NCBI GenBank assembly: GCA_001936135.1
Contig: CP012822.1
Coordinates: 1,240,001-1,304,000 of the forward strand
Origin: Saccharomycopsis fibuligera x Saccharomycopsis cf. fibuligera
Taxonomy: Eukaryota; Ascomycota; Saccharomycetes; Ascoideales; Saccharomycopsidaceae
DNA: 64,000 bases
Direction of reading: 5' to 3'
The notes beneath the pieces are model-generated. The model was given only the letters and a program-made list of their open reading frames with translations, did not search any database and was not told the DNA's origin. The first letter of the stretch is position 1; each line of letters starts with the position of its first letter. Below are positions 23,115-33,322 of the stretch, piece after piece. A program made the translations under genes and the position numbers.

Positions 23115-23801
23115 CTAAGCTGCCCAAAATCTTGCCCGCTGGGCCATCACCTCATTAGCGAGCTCCCTGATCTCCGTCGTCTTGATGCTGGCCACGGAGT
23201 CAAAGAACGGGGAAAGCTCGAGCATTTTGTTGTGTGCCTTTTCGTATTCGAACGCCTGCAACACCATCTCAAACTTGTCGATGTCCTTCACGTATCTTGC
23301 CTCGATGGTGGTGATGTTCTCGTATTCTAGCCAGAGCTCTTTGATTTCCTTGGCGGCCTTTTCGTTGTACGGCCTGATCAAGGTTTCCGTCAAGTAATCC
23401 ATCGTGCTGAGTTCTCGGTAGTGTTTTTCTGCCTTTGGCACCGGGTCCTTTGGCGTGATGTCTCCCACCAAGGCCTCTGCCATGTCGTGTACCACTGCGA
23501 TCTGCACGCATCTGGACTTGTTCAACACAACTTCTTCTTGTTCCGGCGACAAGATATTGACCACCTTCTCGGGCAACAACGTCGATATTATTCCCATGCG
23601 GTACATGTGGTCAGAGATCGACTCGCACTCTTTGATATTGAAGTCCACCCACCCTGTTCTTCTTTGTTTTTTGAGCAACGATATGATTTCCAAAAAGATT
23701 ATGATGTAGCTTTTGGACGTGAGATTTTCACCGTTCAACATCACTTTGATCTCTGAGGGAATAGCATCCTCCGGGTTCCACGAATAGTTTGAGGCAGTCA
23801 T
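23115..23801 (-). CDS. HD-domain 5'-deoxynucleotidase (YGK1/YBR242W, HDDC2 family)
   Basis: A 228-residue metal-dependent phosphohydrolase. Relatives (bacterial YfbR, human HDDC2, S. cerevisiae Ygk1 and Ybr242w) remove phosphate from dNMPs. The HD-domain ligands are visible: a His in SDHMYRMGII (about 75), the HD pair in AVVHDMAEALVGDITPKD (about 109-110) and an Asp in YVKDIDKFEMVLQAFEYE (about 178). The spacing from the HD pair to DITP is that of the family. Length matches yeast homologues (215-238). It lies 570 bp downstream of RPL28 on the same strand, the same neighbour relation as S. cerevisiae RPL28-YGK1. Probably cytosolic. Confidence 0.87.
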   Translation of the reverse strand: MTASNYSWNPEDAIPSEIKVMLNGENLTSKSYIIIFLEIISLLKKQRRTGWVDFNIKECESISDHMYRMGIISTLLPEKVVNILSPEQEEVVLNKSRCVQIAVVHDMAEALVGDITPKDPVPKAEKHYRELSTMDYLTETLIRPYNEKAAKEIKELWLEYENITTIEARYVKDIDKFEMVLQAFEYEKAHNKMLELSPFFDSVASIKTTEIRELANEVMAQRARFWAA

Positions 23802-24372
23802 ATCTTCTTTCCTTTTTTTTCTTCTTTGTTCTTTTTTTTTATTTCTTCAATTATATTTTGGGTACAAGTCTGCTTGATAGAAGTGAGAACTCTGCACCAT
23901 ATATGCTTAGACTTGCTGCTGTGTAGGTTTGGAAAGAAGAACCGTCTATTTTGGAAAGGAAATTTTGTTTTCTTTTTCCCTGAACTTGTATTTTTCTTTT
24001 TTTTTTTTTTTTTTTTTTTTTTTGGTAATTACGCTGCGTAAGATTACATAAGCCACAGACATTATTAGCCGAAAAACAGGCAAAGTGCTTGGCCAAAGCT
24101 AGCGATACCCAACAGTAGACGGATGGCATGTCATATGGACAAATATTGGTGTAGGTCAGCGTTTTGGTCATTATAACTAAGGTGCTCCAAATAAAACTGG
24201 GTAGCCAAGCGGCACACCCAGACATAACAGCGTAACAGTACATTCATTTCATCATTAGGCAAATACGAAAATACAGACAAACAATTACAGAATCAACTAT
24301 CTTCCATGCTTTTATACAATTAAAAAAATAGCGTTATATTTGGATTAGTTAGGAGCAAAAATATAAAACCAT
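23802..24372. other. intergenic with a 27-base T run
   Basis: Spacer between the HD gene and RPL28, both on the minus strand. T-rich at the HD-gene side, with a T run at 23997-24023. No gene seen. Confidence 0.55.
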
Positions 24373-25406
24373 TTAAGCAACCAATTCAATAGCACCACCG
24401 GCAGCCTTGATTTTTTCTTCGGCCAACTTGGAAACAAATCTGGCCTTGACAACAACTGGAACTTGTGGCAATCTACCTTTACCCAAAACCTTACCGTAAC
24501 CGGCAGCCAAGGTGTCGATGACTGGAGCAGAAGATGGAGAAGAACCCTTCAACAAAGCATCTCTCTTGTCTTCTGGGACCAAAGTCCACAATTTGTCCAA
24601 GTTGACAATTGGCTTCCAGAAGTGGTTTTGTTGTTTGTGGAAGTATCTCATACCAACTTTACCGAAGTAACCAGGATGGTATTTATCCAAGTTAATTCTG
24701 TGGTGGTGTTGACCACCAGCTTTACCACGACCACCAGGATGCTTTCTGTGTTTACCGATACGACCCTTACCGGCTATAAACGAGTTAGTAAATTGTTTCA
24801 GCTAAAGTGTGCGCGACGCATGACTTTTTTTATTGGTAATCCTCACAAGAATCATGAATTTATACACCATTAAGTATAAGTTGACAGCTCGATGGCACAC
24901 AGTATTATAGTTGCTGTGCAAATGATGCTTCTTTAGTTTGACTAGAATATCCAGTATACTGTTTCCAATTTTTCCGCAAAATAACTCGAAACTTTGGGAA
25001 AAAATTTCAATAATCACCATGAGCTTACAAGTCTATGGAGGCTCGTGTGGTTTCCTGGCGATATTTAAATGATGTTCATAATCTTGTTGTAAACTCGCAA
25101 CTTTCAGGTTCTTATTTTTTTCCTAGTGTTGTTTCATATTATAAATAGATCATGTACTCGATTTTTGCGCCATACGCTTCTCAATACTGTTCATATTGCT
25201 TGCGCTGTAGGATTGCTGTGTTACTTTCTTTGTACGTTGAAGAATTCTTCTCATATTGTATTGAATTTCTTGAAACTTTGTTTGAGCAATATATAATAAC
25301 ACATTAATGATTCTTTGCGGGATACCACTATTTGGAAATTTTCTGATGATTACATACCGGAAACGTTACCTCTGTGTTTTCTGGTTTTAGTTAATCTGGT
25401 AGGCAT
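24373..25406 (-). CDS. RPL28: 60S ribosomal protein L28 (uL15), two exons
   Basis: Ribosomal protein uL15 of the large subunit. Exon 1 is 25358-25406 (ATG to the first base of codon 17) and exon 2 is 24373-24773; joined they give 149 residues, exactly the S. cerevisiae length. Exon 1 encodes [16 protein letters not shown], and the junction restores an Ala codon before [20 protein letters not shown], the glycine-rich, basic N-terminus that runs into the rRNA core. Exon 2 continues with [26 protein letters not shown] and ends in GGAIELVA. The intron interrupts the same early position as in other yeasts. Coding sequence uses strong-bias codons (TTG, GGT, AGA) and no CTG, as expected of a highly expressed gene. 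Upstream AGCCCTA sites may control it. Confidence 0.97.
24774..25357 (-). other. RPL28 intron, 584 nt
   Basis: Donor GTATGT directly after exon 1, branch site TACTAAC at 24784-24790 and acceptor TAG at 24774-24776. The branch-to-acceptor gap is only about ten bases. At 584 nt it is long for a yeast intron but normal for ribosomal protein introns. I looked for box C/D pairs and found no convincing snoRNA. Confidence 0.95.
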
Positions 25407-25778
25407 TTTGATTTGCGGATAATATCTCTTAACGATGTAAAACCTCTACTAGATTCGATTGAGCAGAAATTTTCAAAACAGTAATATACCAAATTTTTAC
25501 TTTTTTTTTTCTTTCGTTCTTTCGATATTGGGCAGCAGAGCAGAGGAGCAGAGAGAAGCAGGTGGGCGGTCCGCACCCACACACACTGGAAGCAGTTGCC
25601 CACTGAGAGGCTCACAGTCTAGCTGCGGCAAACAGCGCGAGAGAGCGAAAGAGAGAGGGCGAAAATGGGGGGATCACCCGGACCTATCTTTACTGCTTTG
25701 TGCATTCTCGCCTGCAGCAGCAGCAGCGTCTCAAGGTCAGCTGACAGTATCTGTGACGCCTGCTTTTTCGTTGAAATT

Positions 25779-25786
25779 AAGCCCTA
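25779..25786 (+). promoter_or_regulatory. candidate Tbf1 site (AAGCCCTA)
   Basis: Matches the ARCCCTA core bound by Tbf1, which drives ribosomal protein genes in Candida albicans. It lies about 375 bp upstream of the RPL28 start and is paired with an inverted copy 35 bp away. Confidence 0.4.
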
Positions 25787-25820
25787 CATGTATGCACATG
25801 AATATCACAACATCAAGTTA

Positions 25821-25828
25821 TAGGGCTA
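25821..25828 (-). promoter_or_regulatory. candidate Tbf1 site (TAGCCCTA), inverted
   Basis: Reverse-strand AGCCCTA core preceded by T, facing the copy at 25779-25786. Two sites so close together argue against chance, but the motif is short. Confidence 0.4.
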
Positions 25829-26237
25829 AAATATCTCGTGCCATCGTTCCATCTATCAAGTTGATGATCGGTAGTCGATGATGGCAGCAGTCTTTTTGAT
25901 GGCGGTTAATTGCAATTAGACAAAACATCTTGAGATTTGCTTTTGTGGCCTCCATTGCACTTTTCCTTCTGAAGCACATACGTATACGAACCGCCGACCA
26001 GCCCACTGTCCCTTCCGTGAGTTTAACAGACTTCTACATGCCAAAGAAGCTGCTAGCAAAGCTTTCCTTTTTCTTAAGATTGTCTCTAAGCTGAATAAAA
26101 TTATAAGAGTTTAAGCTAAATTAAAACAATACCTACTACGCTATTTCCCCGTTGCGCCCCTACCCAAAAGTTATCCCTCCCACCATAAGAGTCACACGCG
26201 CACACAGACGAAGACACACATAGATATATCCTCTGCC

Positions 26238-28994
26238 ATGAGTGAAAATAATAGTCCTATTAATACCAGTAATGCTAATTCCTCAGAACACAATGTTGGT
26301 GCTTCTGAATCAGGGGCACAGTTGAATTCTACAGAATCTACCACCAGTGTCGCCAGTCCTCAACTTACACTGTCTGGCAACGTTAGTACATCAGCCACAG
26401 AACATGATTCTGTGACTGATTCCGTTAACCATGGCTCAGATAATGGCGAAAAATCGTTTGTTGAAGTTGACCAGTCAGTTACTGAAGATGTGCTGGCTGA
26501 CACGACCGCTCACAATCAAGCCATAAGTAGCTCTGCGCTGGAGGAAAATAAAGACAGTGTACATCACTCTCATAATGCGCCCCAAGCCCAAAATAATGAG
26601 ATAGAACAACAGGAAAAGAACTCCAAAAATGAGTCTCAAACAGAGTCTCAACCTGAGAGCCAACCTGAGAGCGAGTCTGAAACGCCTACCGGAGCGCTGA
26701 ATGACAATGACAGTAAACAGCAAGATAGTAATGCTCCAGAGACTCCAAAGGCAGACGAAGATAACCACAACTCTAGCCAGCAAAAAATCCAAGCTCAAAA
26801 TGATGACCAACAAAATGATGGTGATAATAATGATGACGATGAAGATTATGATCCAGCAAATTTTGGTCAATCTTCTGATAACGAACAAGAAACTCAAAAG
26901 GACGATTTTGACAATGAACAATCTGAAAAGTCAGATGATGAATACGATATAGATAGTGCTTTTGTAGAAGATGAAGATGAAAATGTGGCTCAAAGTGCCT
27001 CAGAAAAGGCTTCAGAGCAAAACACTGAAAACACCACAGGTAATCCAAACAACACCGCTAACATAATGAAGTATGTTCTAGATTTGCCATTCTTAAACCA
27101 TTCCAGCTTTCTTGGCATGCCAGATGATCTGAAGAAGCAGTTCATTACGGATTATATTAATAATCCAAATGATCCAAAATTTGATGAGTATAAAACTACC
27201 AATGACAATTTGAAAGCAAAGGGCAAACAGTACGATGAAACGGATCGTGATGGTTCTCAAGAAGCATTGCACAAGGCCAAAAACCCAGACTGCAAACGCC
27301 CCGATCTCAGCTCTCCAATGTCTTACGATGAATTAGCCAATTATGGTGAATTTGTCAGAAGAGAAGCTCAGTATTTGACATCGGGGAATTGGGAACAATT
27401 TCCTGTTGGCTCTAGATTGTTTATTGGTAACTTACCTGTAAATACTGTTAATAAGCAAGATTTGTGGAGAATTTTTAAAGAGTACGGCGAAGTTATTCAA
27501 ATCTCCATAAAATCGGGCTATGGTTTTTGCCAATTCAGAGATGTGGACCAATGTACTAGTGCTATTAGAGGCGAAAGTAATGTTCCATTACGTGGCAAAA
27601 TAATGCATTTGGAGGTTTCAAAACCTCAAAAGGCTAGAGTGCCAATACCCGGAAGCACTAGCAGCTTTACAGATGGACTGCTCAACAGTAATATTGATAG
27701 TGGAAATGCTAATACGAATCGTTCCAAGCTCAATAGTTTTAACAGTTCCAACAACAGCGGTACGTATGAGTACACTCCTCTTTCTGGTAAGCGTAATAAT
27801 AACCGTCATCATGAAAATTATAAGCGAAATCATGATCAAAATAACAGCTTTCAAAACAAAAGGCAAAGACATGATACATCTGGAAATAATAGAGGTGGAA
27901 GCAGATATGAGCGTAACAATTATGGATTTCAACCAAATGCCGAGTGCCAAATTTATGTTAAGAAAGCCGCTAGCAGTGTCATGGTTGATCAGTTAGCCTC
28001 AAGGTTAAGATCAAGCGGAATTGTTATCAATATCAATGATGTAGTGCCACAAAAATCTTTGAAATCTTTGATAAATGAGGCAGCTTATGCCGGAGTTAAT
28101 GGTGTGATAATAATTCACAGGGACGGCAATTTGGACGTGCAGATTTTCCAGAAAACTAATGATGGAGGTGTGAAGTTTGATGAGTATCAGGCAGTGGCTG
28201 TCGATGTGGCTGTGGAGCTTTTTGTGAGAGCTAGAAAATTTAGCAGAGGTTCAGGCTCATTTGGCCATGGCCATGGCCGTGATCACAACCGCAATAATAA
28301 CAACAGCAGCAGTAATAACAACAACAGCAGCAATAATATCCATAACACAGGCTACAGAAACAATAATTCTTTCACTGCGGGTGGATACGGTAGAAAAAAT
28401 AGCAGTTTTGGAAGTAATTTTAGCAGCTTTGAAGAAAATAACCCAGCTGGTTTTAACACTGGCTTTAGTGCTCCTGGCAACACTAATCCAAATGATATTC
28501 CTGTGGGCAGTAGACAAAGCAGTTATCAAAGAGGTTATCAAAATCAAAACAACTATCCAAATGCAGCACCTTACATGCAACCGCAACAACAGCACGTTCT
28601 TCCACAATTTCAGGCCCCTCAACAGTTTCAGCAATCACCACCTCCTCAACCACAGCAATTTCAACAAGCTCCGCAAATCAATCCAAGCGTGTTACAAACA
28701 TTGAGCAGTTTTGATCAAAACTCGCTTCAAAGCCTTTTGAGCTTAGTTTCTCAAGTTCAGCCAAACTCGCAACCTACACAGCCACAACAAGCTCTCCCAC
28801 AACCTGTACCCTCTTTTGCTTCACCTCCTCAGTATCAACAGCCGATACCGCAACAAGTACCGCAACAGGTGCAGCAGCAACCGCAACAGGTACCGCAACA
28901 AAACCAATCCCAGTACAGTAATAACAACAGTAATCCCGATGCAAACAATATTCAAAGCTTGATGCAAACATTACAAAGATTGCAACAAAATTAG
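26238..28994 (+). CDS. NAB3: nuclear polyadenylated RNA-binding protein Nab3
   Basis: A 918-residue subunit of the Nrd1-Nab3-Sen1 complex, which ends transcription of snoRNAs and cryptic transcripts by binding UCUU-type motifs in nascent RNA. The first 280 residues are Ser/Gln-rich then strongly acidic (D/E runs at about 190-260), as in S. cerevisiae Nab3. The single RRM spans about 393-462, with RNP2 LFIGNL and RNP1 SGYGFCQF, preceded by the family-typical WEQFPVGSR. An Arg/Asn-rich linker follows. A second folded segment (about 570-670, ECQIYVKKAASSVMVDQLASRLR onward) corresponds to the anticodon-binding-like region in this family. The tail (about 770-918) is P/Q-rich with QQVPQQ repeats and ends in a short helix (NIQSLMQTLQRLQQN), as used for oligomerisation in S. 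cerevisiae. Confidence 0.93.
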   Translation: MSENNSPINTSNANSSEHNVGASESGAQLNSTESTTSVASPQLTLSGNVSTSATEHDSVTDSVNHGSDNGEKSFVEVDQSVTEDVLADTTAHNQAISSSALEENKDSVHHSHNAPQAQNNEIEQQEKNSKNESQTESQPESQPESESETPTGALNDNDSKQQDSNAPETPKADEDNHNSSQQKIQAQNDDQQNDGDNNDDDEDYDPANFGQSSDNEQETQKDDFDNEQSEKSDDEYDIDSAFVEDEDENVAQSASEKASEQNTENTTGNPNNTANIMKYVLDLPFLNHSSFLGMPDDLKKQFITDYINNPNDPKFDEYKTTNDNLKAKGKQYDETDRDGSQEALHKAKNPDCKRPDLSSPMSYDELANYGEFVRREAQYLTSGNWEQFPVGSRLFIGNLPVNTVNKQDLWRIFKEYGEVIQISIKSGYGFCQFRDVDQCTSAIRGESNVPLRGKIMHLEVSKPQKARVPIPGSTSSFTDGLLNSNIDSGNANTNRSKLNSFNSSNNSGTYEYTPLSGKRNNNRHHENYKRNHDQNNSFQNKRQRHDTSGNNRGGSRYERNNYGFQPNAECQIYVKKAASSVMVDQLASRLRSSGIVININDVVPQKSLKSLINEAAYAGVNGVIIIHRDGNLDVQIFQKTNDGGVKFDEYQAVAVDVAVELFVRARKFSRGSGSFGHGHGRDHNRNNNNSSSNNNNSSNNIHNTGYRNNNSFTAGGYGRKNSSFGSNFSSFEENNPAGFNTGFSAPGNTNPNDIPVGSRQSSYQRGYQNQNNYPNAAPYMQPQQQHVLPQFQAPQQFQQSPPPQPQQFQQAPQINPSVLQTLSSFDQNSLQSLLSLVSQVQPNSQPTQPQQALPQPVPSFASPPQYQQPIPQQVPQQVQQQPQQVPQQNQSQYSNNNSNPDANNIQSLMQTLQRLQQN

Positions 28995-28996
28995 TG

Positions 28997-29174
28997 GATC
29001 TTTCTCTTATCAAAGTTATCCTATAATGTATCGTGTCGTACTAATCTTATTTTACAATCTTTTATGATTTTAAGGTACTAAGTGATATGACCGAACCAGC
29101 CATGAATCTATTAATATGTATGCTAAAAAACGGGGAGACAAAACTTCTCAGAGTAGATGTAAAATATACCTAAC
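28997..29174. other. convergent spacer between NAB3 and NSA1
   Basis: A 180-bp gap between two 3' ends; nothing else seen. Confidence 0.5.
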
Positions 29175-30328
29175 CTATAATTTTCTTTTCTTTTTACCAT
29201 TTTGTTTAGAAACTGTTGTTTTTTCTTCTTGCTCATTTTGTTCCAATTGATCCCAAATGTCTTCATCATTTTGGCTTTCTTGATCAGAAACATCATCTAA
29301 TGAGCGCTTATTGGTAAGCAAAGAACTTTCATCAATGTACCAAACATCACTAATTCTAGAATTAGTAAACACCTTAGCAATCTGAGATCTGGTGGCTATA
29401 TCAAATGCCCTAACGTATCTATCTAATCCCCCACTAAGAACTATACCTTGAGAATGTTTTTCTGAAGCAGTAGAATGCAAGGCTAAGATAGCACCCTGAT
29501 TACCATGATATTTACCTAACTGTCTCTTTTGTTGAAAATCATATTTAATTACTGAAGTATGATCGTCAGAGATTATAATTTGCTGTTGAATAGCAGGCAC
29601 ATGAGCCAATTGCAAAATTTTGCTTTTTGGGTCAAGAACTTTTTGGTTGCTTGTTGGTTTTCTGCCATGAGCAGTATTGTAAGTTCTAATTTCACCAAAA
29701 TGCGTCGTTGTGATCAATTCAAATTTTGGCTTTCCTTCTAATGATGATGACAACTGATCATCATTGCTATTGCTAATCTTGCTGTTGTTAATGAATGCAA
29801 TGTTGGAGATCCATATTGGCACTCTTAGATCCAAACGATCATGCTTGACATTTTTGCCCTGAAAAATTATCTCTACTGAGCTAGTGATTTTCTTGGTATC
29901 TTTGTAAGTTTGCAATGCTTTACTAATATCAATGATTTGAAGATCGTTTTCTTTTCCTCCGTAAGCAAAGATGCCAAAGTTGGCGCTGTTGTCTACTAAT
30001 GCAGAAATCGGGGCTTTAAGTTGGAATGATAACACCTGGATACTGGTTTCAAATTCAATGTCTGGGATGTGTTGAGTAATGGTTTCAGTTTTTGGTTTTT
30101 CCAATTGAGACTGAGCCTCACTAGTGGCTTTTTCGTTTTCTTCCTTTTGCTCTTCTTCATCTTTTTGCTCTTCTTCACTTTCTTCCTTGAGATCCTCTTC
30201 TTTTATACTGTTTGTCAAGTCATCGAGAAAAATCAAATAAAAGTGACCTGCTTCATCAACAGTGTAGAGGAATTCACCGTTATGTATACCTAAGCTCATA
30301 AATTCAGTTTGTGCATCGTTAGAGTTTA

Positions 30329-30364
<36 letters not shown>

Positions 30365-30771
30365 TCTGATTATTTTGATCTAATTTAATTCTTTTAACTA
30401 ACTTGTAAGTTTGACGTTGTAATACTGACACATTATAAATTTCCAACACTGCATTTTGACGCACTGCCGCAAGAAACTTGTATTCGTTTTTGTCGAATAA
30501 TGCAAACTTGTTAATTCTAAGTTGCGACTTCTTCTTCACTGATCCTGCAGAATTTGGATCTTTGTAAACGTAGGACGTTATTGAAATTGGTTGAGTTGCA
30601 TCTTTTTTGGAAGTGTCTGTGCCTTGATAACATTGGATTTCTATTTGAGTTCATGTTAGTATTTCTTAATCATTACGGTTTCTGGTTGCTAATGCATTTT
30701 TTTAAAGAAAGAAAAGCGAAAAACATACCTTTGAATCCAGCATTATCATCCGTGGCTACTAAAAGTCTCAT
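29175..30771 (-). CDS. NSA1: ribosome biogenesis protein Nsa1 (WD-repeat), two exons
   Basis: Nsa1 is a nucleolar beta-propeller protein of early pre-60S particles, working with Rrp1, Rpf1, Mak16 and Rix7. Exon 1 (30729-30771) encodes MRLLVATDDNAGFK, and exon 2 (29175-30640) continues EIQCYQGTDTS, matching the S. cerevisiae start MRLLV...IKEVLCNIGTDTS. The joined protein is 502 residues (S. cerevisiae 463). Without the intron the frame has no ATG near the true N-terminus, so an automatic call would lose about 30 residues. A Gln tract (about ten CAG codons, near 95-105) and an E/K-rich stretch (about 150-180) are insertions in loops. The C-terminus is a basic NGKKKRKL nuclear-localisation tail. 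It converges on NAB3 and runs in the same direction as RPL28. Confidence 0.94.
30327..30362 (-). repeat. CAG trinucleotide repeat in NSA1
   Basis: Uninterrupted CAG codons (CTG read on the plus strand) encode a Gln tract in a propeller loop; likely polymorphic. Confidence 0.85.
30641..30728 (-). other. NSA1 intron, 88 nt
   Basis: Donor GTATGT at 30723-30728, branch TACTAAC at 30655-30661 and acceptor TAG at 30641-30643. It splits a Glu codon 14 codons after the start. Joining restores homology to Nsa1, which confirms it. Confidence 0.94.
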
Positions 30772-31195
30772 TTTTGTACAGTATTTTCTTAGTTTGCCAA
30801 ATTTAATTTAAGAAAAAACAATGCTCATCCCAAACTATTCCTGTTGTAGAAAAAAATTTGAAATTTTTTTTATCATTTTAGGCCCGCAAAACCGATGCCG
30901 ATTATGTAACTATTATGTAATTTTTGGGTTTCTTTACTACATGATGCGGACATATGCACACATATGCGCATTGCTCAAAAAAGTAATAACATCAGCTTGG
31001 AAAATAATAATTTTATTATTTTTAAAATTATACTATAATACAACAACATTATATTACATCATTCTAAATTAGTTAATTCTGGGTTAAACTTCTAGAATAA
31101 AAGAAGGAGGCAACTGACAAGGGAGCTAATAAAAAGAGGAATGGTAAATGGGAACTAATAAAAAAAACCAGGTGCTAGAATATGATCAAACGAAA
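30772..31195. other. divergent/tandem spacer with rRNA-processing-type promoter motifs
   Basis: Upstream of NSA1, a stretch near 30847-30870 reads as two facing AAAAATTT-like elements (RRPE-type), and GCTCATCCC at about 30823 resembles the PAC element (CTCATCGC). Both motifs mark ribosome-biogenesis promoters in yeasts. The match is partial. Confidence 0.35.
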
Positions 31196-32143
31196 TCAAA
31201 GTTCATCTTTGACAGCGTTTTTTGGAAACTGGTCAACAACTTCAGGGTCAGATTGTTTGACACCAATATTAATCTTTTGCTGCCAATCATGGGCTTTTTC
31301 AAATCCGTTAATACCAAACTGGTAATTTCTAAAAACATCTTGGATTTTTTCTTTGGAAGTTTCCACGAATGGACCGTATTGCACCACTGGTTGTTCTAAG
31401 ACTTGACCACCAATAAGCACAAAGCTAGCGTCCAGCTTTGCATCTGCTGGATTTTTACCTTCAATGTAATCGCCATCTCTATTAAAGAAAATAGCACTGT
31501 GCTGTTCATATGACTTATTGTTAACAGTTAAGCTGCCTTTCATCAAGTACACAAAGCTATTGAAATCTTTTGGTACTTCTTGTCTAAACTCTCCTCCTGG
31601 TTTAATATTGTAATGATAGTAGCATACTGGAGTGTAAGCAAGGTCTCTAACAGATCCGACACCATAAGCATTACCACTAATGACTTTAACTTCAACTTTG
31701 TCATTTGGCTTTGCCACCGGAATATCACTGCCTTTTAAGTCTCTGTATCTTGGGTCACAGTTTTTGAGTTCTTTTGGCAAGTCGACCCAAAGTTGCATTC
31801 CCACACAATTGGAATTATCTTCCAATTTGACTGGAATTTCACTATGCACGACACCTTTACCAGCAGTCATGAATTGCAAATCACCAGGGAAAAGAACGCC
31901 ACTACTACCAGTGAAATCCTCATGAGCCATAGCACCTTGAGTAATATATGTAATGGTTTCTTGGCCATGGTGAGGGTGCCCAGGGAATCCGCCAAGACCA
32001 GGAGCAACGTTAAAATGATCAAGCATCAAAAATGGAGTAAAGTTTCTCAAGTTCATAGTACCAATAGAACGTCTGACTCTGGCACCTTGGCCTTCAGCTT
32101 GCTCAAGAGCCAAAAAGTGTTTAAGAATGGTTCTTGGATTCAT
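31196..32143 (-). CDS. pirin family protein
   Basis: A 315-residue bicupin. Pirins bind one iron in the N-terminal cupin and act as redox-sensitive transcription cofactors or quercetin dioxygenases. The metal ligands are visible: two His in HPHHGQETITYITQG (about 58-60), and His and Glu in GKGVVHSEIP (about 103-105). MAHEDF and GDLQFMTAGKG are family signatures. The C-terminal cupin (about 185-290) is complete, with GSLTVNNKSYEQHSAIFF. The start is the first ATG (NPRTILKHF follows); the open frame continues upstream without an ATG. Pirins are present in several copies (PRN genes) in Candida albicans, and I recall no close homologue in S. cerevisiae. Confidence 0.92.
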   Translation of the reverse strand: MNPRTILKHFLALEQAEGQGARVRRSIGTMNLRNFTPFLMLDHFNVAPGLGGFPGHPHHGQETITYITQGAMAHEDFTGSSGVLFPGDLQFMTAGKGVVHSEIPVKLEDNSNCVGMQLWVDLPKELKNCDPRYRDLKGSDIPVAKPNDKVEVKVISGNAYGVGSVRDLAYTPVCYYHYNIKPGGEFRQEVPKDFNSFVYLMKGSLTVNNKSYEQHSAIFFNRDGDYIEGKNPADAKLDASFVLIGGQVLEQPVVQYGPFVETSKEKIQDVFRNYQFGINGFEKAHDWQQKINIGVKQSDPEVVDQFPKNAVKDEL

Positions 32144-33322
32144 ATTGATTTGGTGTTGATTATTTTGTGGGGTATTTTTCCGGTTGATCACAGTGAAATG
32201 AGTATTTGCTAGCAAATTGAGTGATTATGATTTGTATTATATTTTCAAAAACTAATGAAGAGAACTGATTTATTTTTTGTAATATCAATTCTATAATTAT
32301 TGCAATGGTTCGCTGAGCTGTAAAGATATTTTCCGAAAATGCATGATTATCCAAAGAAGCCAATTTCGGCGACTTATATACCAAAGAATTCGCCTTACAT
32401 AATGCTTAGTAGCAGAGCGCAAAGAAAAAGAAAATTTTTGCTAATCAGAGTTTGACAGCTGCGCCAGTAGGTGCTGACACAAGCTTTACTCAAAGTTTAG
32501 TCACAGCATGATAATATTCGACAGCTATAACAAAGGAAGGATGTTTCTTTTGTTGCTCTATAATAAGCTTGGGCTGCCTTACAAACGATAAATGCTAAGA
32601 AAAGAAATAAAGGCTGGGGAAAAAAAAAGTGAGAATGAAAAACTGTGGTCGGAGTATTGCCCCCAGTTTGGTCAAACGGAGCGTACTAACCCCGAGCAAA
32701 CAGCAGTACGGATTACACCATTAATAAGCTAATCACTTCCTTTTCGGCCGAAGTTATAAGCACACTGAATCGTGCACTTTCGTAAATTTTTCTTTATCTA
32801 ATTGTTGTTACATAAACAACAGTAATGCTTATACCAGAATCACCAAAAAAACCACCAAATTTTTACTGTGCATTTATTAGAGGTACCGTTCAACGTTGAG
32901 CAACACTACATCGTTGCCAGAGTCTAGATCAATACTCAGCCACCATCTCCACCATGGTGCCATAACTCTCCTCGCCTTTGCAAGCTAAGTCAGGCATTTC
33001 GTGAGAACTATTTTCGCGGACAGATTACAAAAAGAATCAGAATACCAAAAGCATAAGGATGCTACTTGTTCATACCATCGCTGCTGTCGTTGCTGCTGCC
33101 ATAGTGTTGTTATCGCCTCGTGTGTGGTGTATGGATTTATGCTATGCGCACGAATGTAGTGTGTGTGTGTGGATTTTATCCTGGTTTTGCCTCCGGTACA
33201 AATCCATCTACAGGTGATGCGACAATTTGATAGTCCTTGGGGATATCATTAGTGAAACACATCACCAATATATTCAACCTTACCGGTACTGCCCTCCACC
33301 CAATTCAATCCTAAGAATCTCA
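32144..33322. other. 1.2-kb divergent promoter region
   Basis: Lies between pirin (minus) and the YBP1-type gene (plus). A short TG repeat occurs near 33158-33172. A frame open from 33227 lacks an ATG before 33323. No gene or RNA supported. Confidence 0.5.

Larger units (their letters stand above)
25407..26237. other. divergent promoter region of RPL28 and NAB3
   Basis: This 0.83-kb spacer serves both genes. It holds a pyrimidine tract just upstream of RPL28, a purine-rich GAGAGAGCGAAAGAGAGAGG block near 25640, two AGCCCTA motifs in opposite orientation and, next to NAB3, an AC-rich leader (about 26190-26222). Confidence 0.5.

Noticed and set aside
24774-25357. snoRNA inside the RPL28 intron
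   Set aside because: No convincing C (RTGATGA) and D (CTGA) pair with closing stem, and I recall no snoRNA in this intron in other yeasts.
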